Positions 41,318 to 50,658 of a stretch of DNA of 64,000 bases are shown piece after piece. This DNA comes from Haloarculaceae archaeon H-GB1-1. Lineage in GTDB: Archaea > Halobacteriota > Halobacteria > Halobacteriales > Haloarculaceae. Both the position numbers and the translations under genes were made by a program. Below the pieces are notes generated by a model. The model was given only the letters and a program-made list of their open reading frames with translations, made no database searches and was not told where the DNA came from. The stretch covers positions 1 through 64,000 of the forward strand of contig JARUKX010000007.1 in NCBI GenBank assembly GCA_029688825.1, in the 5' to 3' direction. Each line of letters begins with the position of its first letter. Positions within the stretch are counted from its first letter, which is position 1.

Positions 41318-44300
41318 ATGGACCGATTCGCCGAAGTCGACGACCAGTACGATCCGCACACCGTCCAGGAGCGGATCTTCTCCTACTGGGACGACGTCGA
41401 CGCCTACGAGAAGACGAAGGACCACCGCGCCGACGGCGAGGACTTCTTCTTCGTCGACGGCCCGCCGTACACCTCCGGCGCGGCGCACATGGGGACGACG
41501 TGGAACAAGACGCTGAAGGACCTCTACATCCGCTATCACCGGATGCTGGGCTACGACGTGACCGACCGGCCGGGCTACGACATGCACGGCCTGCCCATCG
41601 AGACGAAGGTCGAGGAGAAACTCGGCTTCGAGAACAAGAAGGACATCGAGGAGTACGGCGAGGAGAACTTCATCGAGGAGTGTAAGGCCTTCGCCGAGGA
41701 GCAACTCGACGGGCTACAGGAGGACTTCAAGTCCTTCGGCGTCTGGATGGACTGGGACGACCCCTACAAGACGGTTACCCCCGAGTACATGGAAGCGGCC
41801 TGGTGGGGCTTCCAGCGAGCGCACGAGCGCGGCCTCGTCGAGCAGGGCCAGCGCTCCATCTCGCAGTGTCCCCGCTGTGAGACTGCCATCGCCAACAACG
41901 AGGTCGAGTACGAGGACGTCTCCGACCCGTCGATCTACGTGAAATTCCCCTTGAAGGACAGGGACGGCCACCTCGTCATCTGGACGACGACCCCGTGGAC
42001 CATCCCCGCGAACACCTTCGTCGCGGTGGACGAGGACCTGAGCTATCAGGGCGTCCGCGCGACCAAAGATGGCGAGGAGGAAGTGCTGTACGTCGCCGAG
42101 GAGTGCGTCGAGGACGTCCTCTCGACGGGCCGCTACGAGGACTACGAGGTCGTCGACGAGGTCTCCGGCGAGGAGATGGTCGGCTGGGAGTACGACCACC
42201 CGCTTCGCGAGGAAGTGCCGGACGCCCCCAGCGGCGAGGGGACCTGTCAGGTCTACACCGCCGACTACGTCGAAGCCGACCGGACGGGGCTCGTCCACTC
42301 CGCGCCCGGCCACGGTGAAGAGGACTTCGAGCGCGGCGACGAACTCGGACTGGACATCTTCTGTCCCGTCGGGGGCGACGGCGTCTACGGCGATTCGGCC
42401 GGGACGTACGCCGGCGAGTTCGTCAAGGACGCCGACGACGACATCATCGCCGACCTCGAAGCGAAGGGCCTGATGCTCCACTCGGGCACGACCCACCACA
42501 GCTACGGCCACTGCTGGCGGTGTGACACCGGCATCATCCAGATCGTCACCGACCAGTGGTTCATCACCATCACCGACATCAAGGACGAACTGCTGGACAA
42601 CATCGAGGACAGCGAGTGGCACCCCCAGTGGGCGCGGGACAATCGCTTCCGCGACTTCGTCGAGGACGCCCCCGACTGGAACGTCTCGCGGCAGCGCTAC
42701 TGGGGCATCCCCATCCCCATCTGGAAACCTGAAGACTGGGACGGCGACGTCGAGGACACCATCGCCATCGGCGACCGCGAGGAGCTGGCCGAGCGCGTCG
42801 ACCAGGACGTCGACCCCGAGTCAGTGGACATCCACAAGGGCACCGTCGACGACCTGACCATCACCGAGGGCGGGACGACCTACACCCGCGTCGACGACGT
42901 GTTCGACGTCTGGCTCGACTCCTCGGTGGCCACCTGGGGCACGCTGAACTACCCCAGCGAGACCGAGGCCTTCGACGAGCTGTGGCCCGCCGACCTCATC
43001 ATGGAGGCCCACGACCAGACCCGCGGGTGGTTCTGGTCGCAGCTCGGCATGGGCAGCGCCGCGATGGGCGAGGTGCCCTACAAGGAGGTCCTGATGCACG
43101 GGTGGGCGCTCGCCGAAGACGGCCGCAAGATGTCGAAGTCGCTCGGCAACATCGTCGCCCCCGAGGAGGCCATCGACCGCCACGGCGCGGACGCCATGCG
43201 CCTCTTCCTGCTCGCGCAGACCTCCCAGGGCGACGACATGCGCTTCTCGTGGGACGAGATGGCCGAGATGCAGCGCCGGCTCAACATCCTCTGGAACGTC
43301 TTCCGCTTCCCGCTGCCGTACATGCGGATGGACGGGTACGATCCCGAGGAGACGACCGTCGAGGACGTCGCCGACGACCTCGAACTCGTCGACGAGTGGG
43401 TCCTCTCGCGACTCCAGACCGTCAAAGACGAGATGGGAACCCACCTCGAGAACTTCGAGCAGGACAAGGGGCTCGAAGCCCTGCTGGAGTTCGTCGTCGA
43501 GGACGTCTCGCGCTTCTACGTGCAGGTCGTCCGCGAGCGCATGTGGGAGGAAGAGGACTCCCCGTCGAAGCAGGCCGCCTACGCCACGCTCTACACCGTG
43601 CTGGAGGAGACGGTCGCGCTGCTCGCACCCTACGCACCGTTCGTCAGCGAGGAGATCTACCAGACCCTCACCGGCGACGCCGGCTTCGACACCGTCCACA
43701 TGTGCGACTGGCCCGAACCCGACCAGCAGTTCTGGAAGCAGGGCCTCGAAGGCGACGTCGAGGTCGTCCGCGCCGTCGAGGAGGCGGGGTCGAACGCCCG
43801 CCAGCAGGCCGAGCGCAAGCTCCGCTGGCCCGTCAAGCGCGTCGTCGTCGACGTCGGTTCGGAGGACGGAAGCGACCTCGCCGGCACGGTCGAGGTCCGT
43901 GCCGACCTCATCGCCGACCGCCTGAACGCCCGCGAGGTGCAGGTCGTCCCCGCCGAGGAGGACTGGGGCGAACTCACCTACTCCGCCGAGGCCGACATGA
44001 GCCTGCTCGGCCCCGCCTTCGGCGACGACGCCGGTCGCGTCATGAACGCGCTCAACGAGGCCCGCGTCGGCGAGGCCAGCATCGACGCGCTGGAAGCCGC
44101 GGTCAGCGACGAACTCGGCGAGGCCGTCGAACTCGACGCCGAGATGGTCGAGTTCGTCCGCCACACGCCCGACGGCGTCGCCGGCACCGCGTTCGAAGCC
44201 CTCGACGGCGAGGGCGTCGTCTACGTCGACACCACGCTCACCGAGGACATCGAGAGCGAGGGCTACGCCCGCGAGGTCATCCGCCGCGTCCAGGAGATGC

Positions 44301-44521
44301 GCAAGGACCTCGACCTCGACATGGACGCCCGCATCCGCCTCGAACTCGACGTGAGCGACGACCGAATCGCCGACCTCGTCCGCGAACACGAAGACCTCAT
44401 CCGCGAGGAGGTCCGCGCCGAGGAGTTCGGCAACGTCGAGAACGGCCACCGCAAGACGTGGGAGGTCGAAGGCGTCGAGATGGAGATTGCAGTCGAAACG
44501 GTTGCGGCTGCTGAGGCGTAG
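41318..44521 (+). CDS. ileS: isoleucyl-tRNA synthetase
   Basis: Encodes 1067 residues, normal for an archaeal IleRS. The class I HIGH motif reads PPYTSGAAHMGT (about residue 50); KMSKS is GRKMSKSLGN (about 605); the editing domain includes WTTTPWTIPANT (about 220), and the DQTRGWFWSQL signature is present. The anticodon-binding domain follows. It charges tRNA-Ile. The last 75 residues are duplicated downstream. CCTTTAATCC at about 41288-41297 is a TATA-like box 21-30 bases before the ATG. It runs toward and past its own tandem duplication. Confidence 0.96.
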   Translation: MDRFAEVDDQYDPHTVQERIFSYWDDVDAYEKTKDHRADGEDFFFVDGPPYTSGAAHMGTTWNKTLKDLYIRYHRMLGYDVTDRPGYDMHGLPIETKVEEKLGFENKKDIEEYGEENFIEECKAFAEEQLDGLQEDFKSFGVWMDWDDPYKTVTPEYMEAAWWGFQRAHERGLVEQGQRSISQCPRCETAIANNEVEYEDVSDPSIYVKFPLKDRDGHLVIWTTTPWTIPANTFVAVDEDLSYQGVRATKDGEEEVLYVAEECVEDVLSTGRYEDYEVVDEVSGEEMVGWEYDHPLREEVPDAPSGEGTCQVYTADYVEADRTGLVHSAPGHGEEDFERGDELGLDIFCPVGGDGVYGDSAGTYAGEFVKDADDDIIADLEAKGLMLHSGTTHHSYGHCWRCDTGIIQIVTDQWFITITDIKDELLDNIEDSEWHPQWARDNRFRDFVEDAPDWNVSRQRYWGIPIPIWKPEDWDGDVEDTIAIGDREELAERVDQDVDPESVDIHKGTVDDLTITEGGTTYTRVDDVFDVWLDSSVATWGTLNYPSETEAFDELWPADLIMEAHDQTRGWFWSQLGMGSAAMGEVPYKEVLMHGWALAEDGRKMSKSLGNIVAPEEAIDRHGADAMRLFLLAQTSQGDDMRFSWDEMAEMQRRLNILWNVFRFPLPYMRMDGYDPEETTVEDVADDLELVDEWVLSRLQTVKDEMGTHLENFEQDKGLEALLEFVVEDVSRFYVQVVRERMWEEEDSPSKQAAYATLYTVLEETVALLAPYAPFVSEEIYQTLTGDAGFDTVHMCDWPEPDQQFWKQGLEGDVEVVRAVEEAGSNARQQAERKLRWPVKRVVVDVGSEDGSDLAGTVEVRADLIADRLNAREVQVVPAEEDWGELTYSAEADMSLLGPAFGDDAGRVMNALNEARVGEASIDALEAAVSDELGEAVELDAEMVEFVRHTPDGVAGTAFEALDGEGVVYVDTTLTEDIESEGYAREVIRRVQEMRKDLDLDMDARIRLELDVSDDRIADLVREHEDLIREEVRAEEFGNVENGHRKTWEVEGVEMEIAVETVAAAEA

Positions 44522-45065
44522 CGGTCCAGCATCCGGCGGCGAAGCCGCCGGTTTCCCGGACTCGAACGGTACGAGGCGCTCCGCGCCTCGATGCGAACGG
44601 GCGGAGCCCGTGAGCGAAGTGAGAGTCCGGCCTTTTTCCCCATGTTTTTGCGACGAGCGGTTGCGAACACCGTGAGCAACCCGAGGAGGAAAAAGTGGTA
44701 GCCGAGATGCGCAAGGACCTCGACCTCGACATGGACGCCCGCATCCGCCTGGAACTCGACGTGAACGACGAGCGGATTTCGGACCTCGTCCGCGAACACG
44801 AAGACCTCATCCGCGAGGAGGTCCGCGCCGAGGAGTTCGGCGACGTCGAGGACGGCCACCGCAAGACCTGGGAGGTCGAAAGCGTCGAGATGGAGATAGC
44901 AGTCGAAACGGTTGCGGCTGCTGAGGTGTAGTGGTCCAGCATCCGCCGAGCAACGCGAGGCGGTTCACCGCGAGCGAGCCGGAGGCTCGACTCGCGGGAG
45001 GTTTTTCCCCACGTTTTTGCGAGGAGCGGTTCGCCGCAGGCGAACCCGACGCAGTAAAAAGTGGT
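44297..45065. repeat. 410-bp tandem duplication of the ileS 3' end and its spacer
   Basis: The stretch from ATGCGCAAGGACCTCGACC at 44297 recurs at 44707. Over about 240 coding bases the copies differ at about a dozen positions (roughly 94 percent identical) and then the shared spacer has diverged by substitutions and indels, but both contain GTCCAGCATCCG right after the stop, TTTTTCCCCAxGTTTTTGCGA (44633 and 45004) and an AAAAAGTGGT end (44690 and 45055). The duplication therefore took coding and downstream DNA together. The 173 bases between 44522 and 44694 contain only this spacer. Confidence 0.85.
44695..44931 (+). CDS. free-standing duplicate of the IleRS C-terminal 74 residues
   Basis: Encodes 78 residues: a GTG start, VAE, then a copy of the IleRS tail with seven substitutions over 74 positions (for example GNVENG to GDVEDG). 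The frame is open to a stop at the same place as in ileS. GAGGAGG at 44683-44689, five bases before the GTG at 44695, would be a strong ribosome binding site, so a small helical acidic protein may be made. Most changes are conservative but about as many are amino-acid changing as silent, so it may be an unneeded remnant. It could compete for or stabilise IleRS/tRNA contacts, which is speculation. Confidence 0.6.
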   Translation: MVAEMRKDLDLDMDARIRLELDVNDERISDLVREHEDLIREEVRAEEFGDVEDGHRKTWEVESVEMEIAVETVAAAEV

Positions 45066-45067
45066 GG

Positions 45068-45391
45068 TTACGCGGTTCTGACGGCGGTGCCGGAGAGATT
45101 GACCCACAGCATGCCTTCGGCCATCTCCTCGTAGTCGAAGCTGGCACCGACGACGGCGTCGGCACCGAGGGCCTGCGCTTCCTCGCGGATGTCCTTGATG
45201 GCCTCCTCGCGGCCGGTTTCGATCTTCTTCTCGTAGGAACCGCTACGGCCGCCGACGACGTCGCGGATGCCGGCGGCGATGTCGCTGACGACGTTCGCAC
45301 CGATGACGGCTTCGCCGGAGACGACGCCGAGGTACTCGTCCACGGATTTTCCGTCGAGGCCGTCGGTCGTGGTGATGGTGAGGTCGGACAT
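45068..45391 (-). CDS. YbjQ/UPF0145-family heavy-metal-binding-like protein
   Basis: Encodes 107 residues. The signature is present: ITTTDGLDGKSVDEYLGVVS followed by GEAVIGANVVSDIAAGIRDV, and GADAVVGASFDY, the pattern of the YbjQ family. The family forms a pentameric barrel of dodecin-like or metal-binding type; biological function unknown. Start at ATG 45391. It ends 135 bases from the ileS duplicate and points toward it. The 237 bases upstream (45392-45628) show no gene I can support. Confidence 0.85.
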   Translation of the reverse strand: MSDLTITTTDGLDGKSVDEYLGVVSGEAVIGANVVSDIAAGIRDVVGGRSGSYEKKIETGREEAIKDIREEAQALGADAVVGASFDYEEMAEGMLWVNLSGTAVRTA

Positions 45392-45628
45392 TGCGTGTGG
45401 ATGCGCACGACCCGAGAGGAAAAACGTGGGCGTGGGTCAAACGAGTACTTTCGTCACGTGGGCGCGAACCGGTCCCGAGAGACGAGACGCCGACGAGCCC
45501 GAACGCCGCGAGGTGGGTGTCGACGGCCGGGAGGACGAAGCAGGCGGGGTTCACGACGGCGCGTTCGCTTCGGGAGTCGGAAGCGTCGGTGAGTCGCCGT
45601 TCGGACGGGGCTCTGTGGGGGCGTGAGC

Positions 45629-46030
45629 TCAGACGGCGGCGCGGAGCCGCTCGAGAAGTCCGCCGTACACGAGCGCGTACGCCAGCACGTACGCGACGGC
45701 GACGAGCGAGAGTTCGACGGCCCGCTGGGACTGCGTGGCCCCGAGCGCGGTGGCGACGCCGACGACCGCCAGCCCGCTCACCAGCCACAGCGCGTTGAGC
45801 GCGACGGCGTAGCGGCCCAGCCGCTGGGCGTCGCGGGCGGACGAGGCCGTCTCGACGCCGCCGGCGACGCCGACGAACCCGGCGACGAGCGCGAGGTGCG
45901 AGGGCGAAACCGACAGCCCGGTGGCGGTGGCGACGGTGGCCAGTGCGGGCACGGCGCTCAACGCGACGGCGATGGTGCCCATCCCGAACAGCACGATGGG
46001 GTTCTCGAACGGCTCCGGGTCCTCGGACAT
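45629..46030 (-). CDS. small four-helix membrane protein, unknown
   Basis: Encodes 133 residues: MSEDPEPFENPIVLFGMGTI. Four hydrophobic spans (about 10-30, 38-57, 73-95, 104-124: LFGMGTIAVALSAVPALATV, SHLALVAGFVGVAGGVE, YAVALNALWLVSGLAVVGVA, LSLVAVAYVLAYALVYGGLL). No family is recognised. The start is ATG 46030; it is divergent from secF with 129 bases between, which contain the secF promoter-like TTATTCG (46129-46135). Confidence 0.62.
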   Translation of the reverse strand: MSEDPEPFENPIVLFGMGTIAVALSAVPALATVATATGLSVSPSHLALVAGFVGVAGGVETASSARDAQRLGRYAVALNALWLVSGLAVVGVATALGATQSQRAVELSLVAVAYVLAYALVYGGLLERLRAAV

Positions 46031-46159
46031 GGGCGGTCAGAGGGGAAGGGGGTCCGTAACGCTTCCGTCCGAGAGATGGACCACAGCCCGCCTCGGCGAG
46101 GGTAGCTCGCCCGAACGGGAAGAAGAAGGCTTATTCGGAGTCGTCTCACACCGTCGGGC

Positions 46160-47035
46160 ATGGTCGAGTTTGCGGTACCGGAGGTCGATTACACCCGGTA
46201 CTCCAATCGCCAGCTCGTCGCCGTGCCGCTCGGCGTGCTGGCGGTTGCAGTGCTGATACTCGTGGGATGGTACGTTGCCTTCGGGACCCCCGTCGCGATG
46301 GGCATCGACTTCACAGGTGGGACACAGCTCCGCGTCGGCGTGGACGCGCCGAACGGACAGGGTGAGGGCGTCATCGAGGACGCCTTCGACCAGCGGATCG
46401 AGTCGGTGCAGTACGTACCCGCCAACGACGAGTACATCGTCACCTTCGGTGCGGACGTGAACGCCGACGCGATCCAGTCCACCGCGAAATCGAACGGGCA
46501 GCTCGAATATCGCGGCCTGAACGAGGTCTCAGCCGGATTCGGGGCCGAGGTTCAACAGACGGCGCTGATGGGGGTCGGCATCGCGTTCGTCGGGATGAGC
46601 CTGCTGGTGTTCGTCCTCTTTCGGTCGTTCGTCCCCTCCATCGCGGTCGTAGCGTCGGCGTTCTCGGACATCGTGATCCCGCTCGCGCTGATGAACCTGT
46701 TCGGGATCCAGCTGTCGCTGGGGACCGTCGCGGCGCTGTTGATGCTGATCGGGTATAGCGTCGACTCGGACATCCTGCTGAACACGCACATCCTCCGCCG
46801 TCCGGGCGATTTCTACGAGTCGACGTACCGAGCGATGCGGACCGGTGTGACGATGACCGTGACGTCGCTGGCGGCCATGCTCGCGATGGCCATCACCGCG
46901 ACGGTGTTCGGCGTGCAGCTGCTGGCCTCCATCGGTATCGTCCTCGTGTTCGGGCTGGCCGCGGACCTGATGAACACGTACATGCTGAACGTGACACTCC
47001 TCCGCTGGTACAAGTTCGAGGGGGTCGCACGATGA
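46160..47035 (+). CDS. secF: protein translocase subunit SecF
   Basis: Encodes 291 residues, beginning MVEFAVPEVDYTRYSNRQLV. It has a first membrane helix, the periplasmic-like P1 domain with GIDFTGGTQLRV (about residues 50-62), and five C-terminal helices containing the conserved YSVDSDILLNTHI (about 200) that carries functional Asp residues. It works with SecD to aid protein export across the membrane. Its TGA overlaps the ATG of secD (ATGA), so the pair is cotranscribed, in the archaeal order secF-secD. Confidence 0.94.
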   Translation: MVEFAVPEVDYTRYSNRQLVAVPLGVLAVAVLILVGWYVAFGTPVAMGIDFTGGTQLRVGVDAPNGQGEGVIEDAFDQRIESVQYVPANDEYIVTFGADVNADAIQSTAKSNGQLEYRGLNEVSAGFGAEVQQTALMGVGIAFVGMSLLVFVLFRSFVPSIAVVASAFSDIVIPLALMNLFGIQLSLGTVAALLMLIGYSVDSDILLNTHILRRPGDFYESTYRAMRTGVTMTVTSLAAMLAMAITATVFGVQLLASIGIVLVFGLAADLMNTYMLNVTLLRWYKFEGVAR

Positions 47036-48642
47036 CCTCGATTCGAGAGAACTGGCGGATTGCGTTGCTCATCGTCGCGGTCGTCGCCAGCGGGTTCGTG
47101 CTGTTCAACCCGACCGGCGACGCCGCCGGAGCGAACAACACGACCGCTGCGACCGGCGCGACACAGGAGGAGACGCTGACGAACCTGAAGTACGGACTGG
47201 AGCTCTCGGGCGGGACGCGCATCCAGGCGCCGCTCGAAGGGTGGACCGCCGAGGGGATCCAGTACGACGGCGACAACCAGACCGGCGTCGAGACGCGCGT
47301 CGCGCAGAATCTGGAGAACGTGAGCGTCCAGCAGGTTGAACTGCTCTCACCCGCCGCGACCAACCAGAACGCGTGGGTGCTCGAGGTGCGGAGCGACGTT
47401 GCGGGAGCGAATCCCGACGAGAAGCGGGCGACGGTTCGCTCGGCGGTCGAGGCCGCCGGGCTGAGCCCCGAGGAGGTCAATCCGGGCGTGACCGCGACGA
47501 CCCGCGAGCAGACCATCAAGGTGCTGCGTGACAAGATCGACGAGACGGGAATCCAGGGCGGTCGCGTCCGGAGCGTCTTCTCGGTCACCGAGCAGCGCTA
47601 CTCCGTCGTCGTCGAGGTGCCGAACGCGAACCGAACGGAAGTGCTGGGACTCATCGAGGATCCGGGTCGGGTCCAGGTGCGCGCGTACCACCCGGTCCAG
47701 ACCGACAACGGGACGACCGTCTACCGGAACCGGACCGTCCTCACGAACGACGACTTCGACAGCGTGGGCGTTCCCCAGCCCGCCGGGTCGACGGTCGGCC
47801 CGCACGTGCCCGTCGTCGTCAAGAAGGACAACGGCGTGGCCGAGCGATTCCAGCAGGACATGGTCGAGACCGGTGTCGCGGGGCAGGGCGGCTCGTCGTG
47901 TGGCTGGCCGGCCGGAACCGGGCCGTGCCTGCTGACCGTGCGCGACGGCGAGGTCGTCTACAGCGCGGGCATGAATCCGAGCCTGGCACAGTCGATGCGG
48001 ACCGGCGAGTGGCAGAAACAGCCCGAGTTCATCCTCGTGACCGGCAACTTCTCGGAGGCATCGGCGCTGGCGGTCGACCTCCGCGCCGGTGCGCTCCCGA
48101 CCACGCTCGCGCTCGATCAGGGGACCGCGCGCTTCGTCTCCCCGACGTTCGGCGCGAACGCGCGACTGAACGCGCTCATCGCGGCCATCGCGGCTATCCT
48201 CGCGGTCAGCGTGGTCGTCGCCGTCCGCTACGGTGACGTCCGCGTCGCCATCCCGATGGTCCTGACGGGGCTCGCGGAGGTGTGGCTGATGCTCGGCTTC
48301 GCGGCGGGCATCGGACTCGCGCTCGACCTCTCGCACATCGCCGGGTTCATCGCCGTCATCGGGACGGGGGTGGACGACCTCGTCATCATCGCCGACGAGA
48401 TCTTACAGGAGGGCGACGTGGCGACCAGCCGCGTCTTCCAGAGCCGCTTCCGGAAGGCGCTGTGGGTCATCGGCGCGGCCGCCGCGACCACCATCATCGC
48501 GATGAGCCCGCTGGCCATCCTGAATCTGCAGGACCTGCAGGGCTTCGCCATCGTCACCATCGTCGGCGTCCTGCTGGGCGTGCTCGTCACACGCCCGGCG
48601 TACGGTGACATCCTGCGGAACCTCGTTCTCGAAGAGGGGTAG
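47032..48642 (+). CDS. secD: protein translocase subunit SecD
   Basis: Encodes 536 residues. An N-terminal anchor helix (IALLIVAVVASGFVLFNP) is followed by GLELSGGTRIQ (SecD signature GxDLxGG), a large extracellular domain (about 60-370) and five helices at the end, including IGTGVDDLVIIADEILQEG with acidic residues of the pair. It forms the RND-like SecDF complex that assists late steps of translocation with the proton gradient. It begins four bases before the end of secF. Confidence 0.94.
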   Translation: MTSIRENWRIALLIVAVVASGFVLFNPTGDAAGANNTTAATGATQEETLTNLKYGLELSGGTRIQAPLEGWTAEGIQYDGDNQTGVETRVAQNLENVSVQQVELLSPAATNQNAWVLEVRSDVAGANPDEKRATVRSAVEAAGLSPEEVNPGVTATTREQTIKVLRDKIDETGIQGGRVRSVFSVTEQRYSVVVEVPNANRTEVLGLIEDPGRVQVRAYHPVQTDNGTTVYRNRTVLTNDDFDSVGVPQPAGSTVGPHVPVVVKKDNGVAERFQQDMVETGVAGQGGSSCGWPAGTGPCLLTVRDGEVVYSAGMNPSLAQSMRTGEWQKQPEFILVTGNFSEASALAVDLRAGALPTTLALDQGTARFVSPTFGANARLNALIAAIAAILAVSVVVAVRYGDVRVAIPMVLTGLAEVWLMLGFAAGIGLALDLSHIAGFIAVIGTGVDDLVIIADEILQEGDVATSRVFQSRFRKALWVIGAAAATTIIAMSPLAILNLQDLQGFAIVTIVGVLLGVLVTRPAYGDILRNLVLEEG

Positions 48643-48674
48643 GTCGCGGGGTCACCGTCCCGAACGGGTTCGTG

Positions 48675-48777
48675 GCCGGTGCACACGCAAGCCCGGCAAT
48701 CGCCGAGGCTCGGTCACGACGCCTGGCGGGCGCGTTCGCTCGCCGCTGCCGTCCCGCGGGCTTGCACGCGACCGGTC
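48675..48777. repeat. long GC-rich inverted repeat between secD and the YihY-type gene
   Basis: GCCGGTGCACACGCAAGCCCGG at 48675-48696 and CCGCGGGCTTGCACGCGACCGGT at 48755-48777 can pair over about 18-20 bases with a few mismatches, enclosing about 58 bases that themselves are GC-rich and foldable. It lies wholly in the 170-base intergenic region. As RNA it could terminate secD or act as a structured RNA; as DNA it is long for an operator. Confidence 0.5.
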
Positions 48778-48812
48778 AACGCTCTTTCCGCTGCATCCCG
48801 TAGTGACTCGTA

Positions 48813-49940
48813 ATGTCCAGTCTCTCCGACGCGTTGGAGGTCGGAAAGGCGGTCCGCACGGAGTTCTCCGAGAAGAACGTGCCGTTCATGGCCGCCGGAA
48901 TCGCCTACAACGCGTTCGTCTCCCTTGCGCCGCTCTTGATTCTCCTGTTGCTGTTCGTCTCAGTCGTCGGCGCAGACCTCGAACAGCGAATGATTACCGT
49001 CGCCGAGGAATCACTACCCGGTCCGATAGCCGACGTCGTCGCGCAGGTGTTCACCGGGGACGCCGCCGCCGGCGTTTCGGCCGTCAGCCTCCTCGTCCTC
49101 GTGTGGGGGTCGTTCAAGATATTTCGCGGCCTCGACACCGCGTTCTCCGAACTCTACGAGTCCGAGCGCGAGAACTCCTTCGTCGACCAGCTCGAGGACG
49201 GGGCCGTCGTCGGGGTCGTGCTCGCCCTCGCCGTCGTCGCGACGGTGGCGGTCAGCACCGTCTACGCGAGGTTTACGGAAGCGGTCCCGTACCTCGGGTT
49301 CTTGACGCCGCTGGTCCTCGTCGGGGGCCTCGTCCTCGCGTTCTTCCCCATCTACTATCGCTTCCCCGACGCGGACCTCACCTGGCGCGAGGCTCTCCCG
49401 GGAGCCGTCTTCGCCGCGGTCGGATGGGCGGCCCTCCAGAGCCTGTTCCAGGTGTACCTCTCCTTCAAGGGCGGTGGGTCGGAGAGCTTCTTCGGCGGCG
49501 TCATCGTCGTCGTGACGTGGCTGTACTTCTCCGGGCTCGTGTTGCTCCTCGGCGCGGTCGTGAACGCTGTCCTCGGCGGTCACTCGACGGGCGCGCCCGG
49601 CGGCGTCGGTCGCGGCGCGGCGCTGCGAAAGACCGACGCCACGCAGTCGACGATGGACAGGGACGAACTGGCGAGCTACCTCCGCGACCTTCGCCGCCGG
49701 GTGACGAACCACTACGAGGAACTGGACTGGGCCACGGACCCGACCGTCCAGAACGTCCGTCCGGACGACGACGCCGTGGTACGAGAGCGCGACGGGACGG
49801 TCCGAACCTATCGACCGATGTCCGATCCTGACCCGGAGTTCGAGGTGTTCGAACGCTCGCGGCGGGTCGACGACGAGCGGGAGCAGATCGTGACGATACG
49901 GTGGCGAGAGCCAGACTCCGACGCCGACGAGGACGAGTGA
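48813..49940 (+). CDS. YihY/BrkB-family inner membrane protein
   Basis: Encodes 375 residues. Six hydrophobic helices occupy residues 25-265, starting MAAGIAYNAFVSLAPLLILL and including LVLVWGSFKIFRGLDTAFSELY and WREALPGAVFAAVGWAALQS, which are hallmarks of the YihY family (formerly annotated as RNase BN or virulence factor BrkB). The C-terminal 100 residues are a charged cytoplasmic tail. Function not established. ATG 48813 is family-like. Confidence 0.85.
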   Translation: MSSLSDALEVGKAVRTEFSEKNVPFMAAGIAYNAFVSLAPLLILLLLFVSVVGADLEQRMITVAEESLPGPIADVVAQVFTGDAAAGVSAVSLLVLVWGSFKIFRGLDTAFSELYESERENSFVDQLEDGAVVGVVLALAVVATVAVSTVYARFTEAVPYLGFLTPLVLVGGLVLAFFPIYYRFPDADLTWREALPGAVFAAVGWAALQSLFQVYLSFKGGGSESFFGGVIVVVTWLYFSGLVLLLGAVVNAVLGGHSTGAPGGVGRGAALRKTDATQSTMDRDELASYLRDLRRRVTNHYEELDWATDPTVQNVRPDDDAVVRERDGTVRTYRPMSDPDPEFEVFERSRRVDDEREQIVTIRWREPDSDADEDE

Positions 49941-49977
49941 CGTGCCCGCCAAGCGAGGGAGCAGACGGCATGGGCCA

Positions 49978-50613
49978 TCAGAAGTCGCCGAACGTCGCCT
50001 GCTCCGCAGCGGCGAGCACGTCGTCACAGGTCGACCACGACCGGCGCGCACAGTCTGGAAGCGCACCGTGTTCGCGGACGTAGTCTTCGAGGAAGGCCCG
50101 CGTCGTGGGGTCGCTGGGGTAGCCGCTGCCCACGTCGCCGTAGGTCTCGGCGAGCGACGCGACGTGGGCGTCTCGGGCCACCTTCGCGAGGACGCTCGCC
50201 GCGCCGACGAGCGGGTCCGACTCGTCCGCTCGGTGTTCGGCGGTCACCGAGACGTCGGCCGCCACGCCGTCGGCGACGCGCCGACCGAACCGCGCGGCGT
50301 CCGTGTCGCCGGCATCGACGGTGCCCGAGAGTCCGTCGTCGGCGACGCCGGCGAGCGCCTCGGCGTGAGCGGCGACGGTGAGACTGTTCATGTCCGTCTC
50401 GGGGTCGTCGATCCTCTCGACGGGAATCTCGGCGACGGCCGTCGCGTCCGCGGCGGCTCGAATCTCGGCGTCGAGTGTCTCGCGTCGAGCGGGGGCGATG
50501 TCCTTCGAGTCGCCGACGTCCGCGGGCAGATCGGCGGACTCGGCCACCACTGCCGCCGCGAACATCGACCCGAGCACTGGGCCTTTGCCGGCCTCGTCGA
50601 CGCCGAAGCGCAT
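49978..50613 (-). CDS. rnhB: ribonuclease HII
   Basis: Encodes 211 residues with all RNase HII motifs: GVDEAGKGPVLGSM (Asp6, Glu7), VGDSKDIAPARRE, and VTAEHRADESDPLVGAASVLAKVARD with a metal-binding Asp. The C-terminal SGYPSDPTTRAFLEDYV is typical of the archaeal form. It cleaves the RNA strand of RNA-DNA hybrids and removes misincorporated ribonucleotides. ATG 50613 starts the first strand. It is followed by a gap of 45 bases from the truncated transporter on the same strand. Confidence 0.93.
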   Translation of the reverse strand: MRFGVDEAGKGPVLGSMFAAAVVAESADLPADVGDSKDIAPARRETLDAEIRAAADATAVAEIPVERIDDPETDMNSLTVAAHAEALAGVADDGLSGTVDAGDTDAARFGRRVADGVAADVSVTAEHRADESDPLVGAASVLAKVARDAHVASLAETYGDVGSGYPSDPTTRAFLEDYVREHGALPDCARRSWSTCDDVLAAAEQATFGDF

Positions 50614-50658
50614 GGCTGCCGGGTCAGCGGGGACGGAGAAATCGGTTGCGGTCGGCGG

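Noticed and set aside
42821-44449. Long minus-strand open frame of 542 codons opposite ileS
   Set aside because: It is the complementary reading of the GC-rich ileS codons, with low-complexity composition rich in Val, Leu, Asp and Glu and no motif; ileS has all its signatures.
44263-44859. Minus-strand frames spanning the ileS tail duplication
   Set aside because: They are antisense to the duplicated coding segments and change frame between copies.
45392-45628. Coding sequence in the gap between the YbjQ-like and membrane protein genes
   Set aside because: All frames are Arg/Gly/Glu-rich GC artefacts without start signals or family resemblance.
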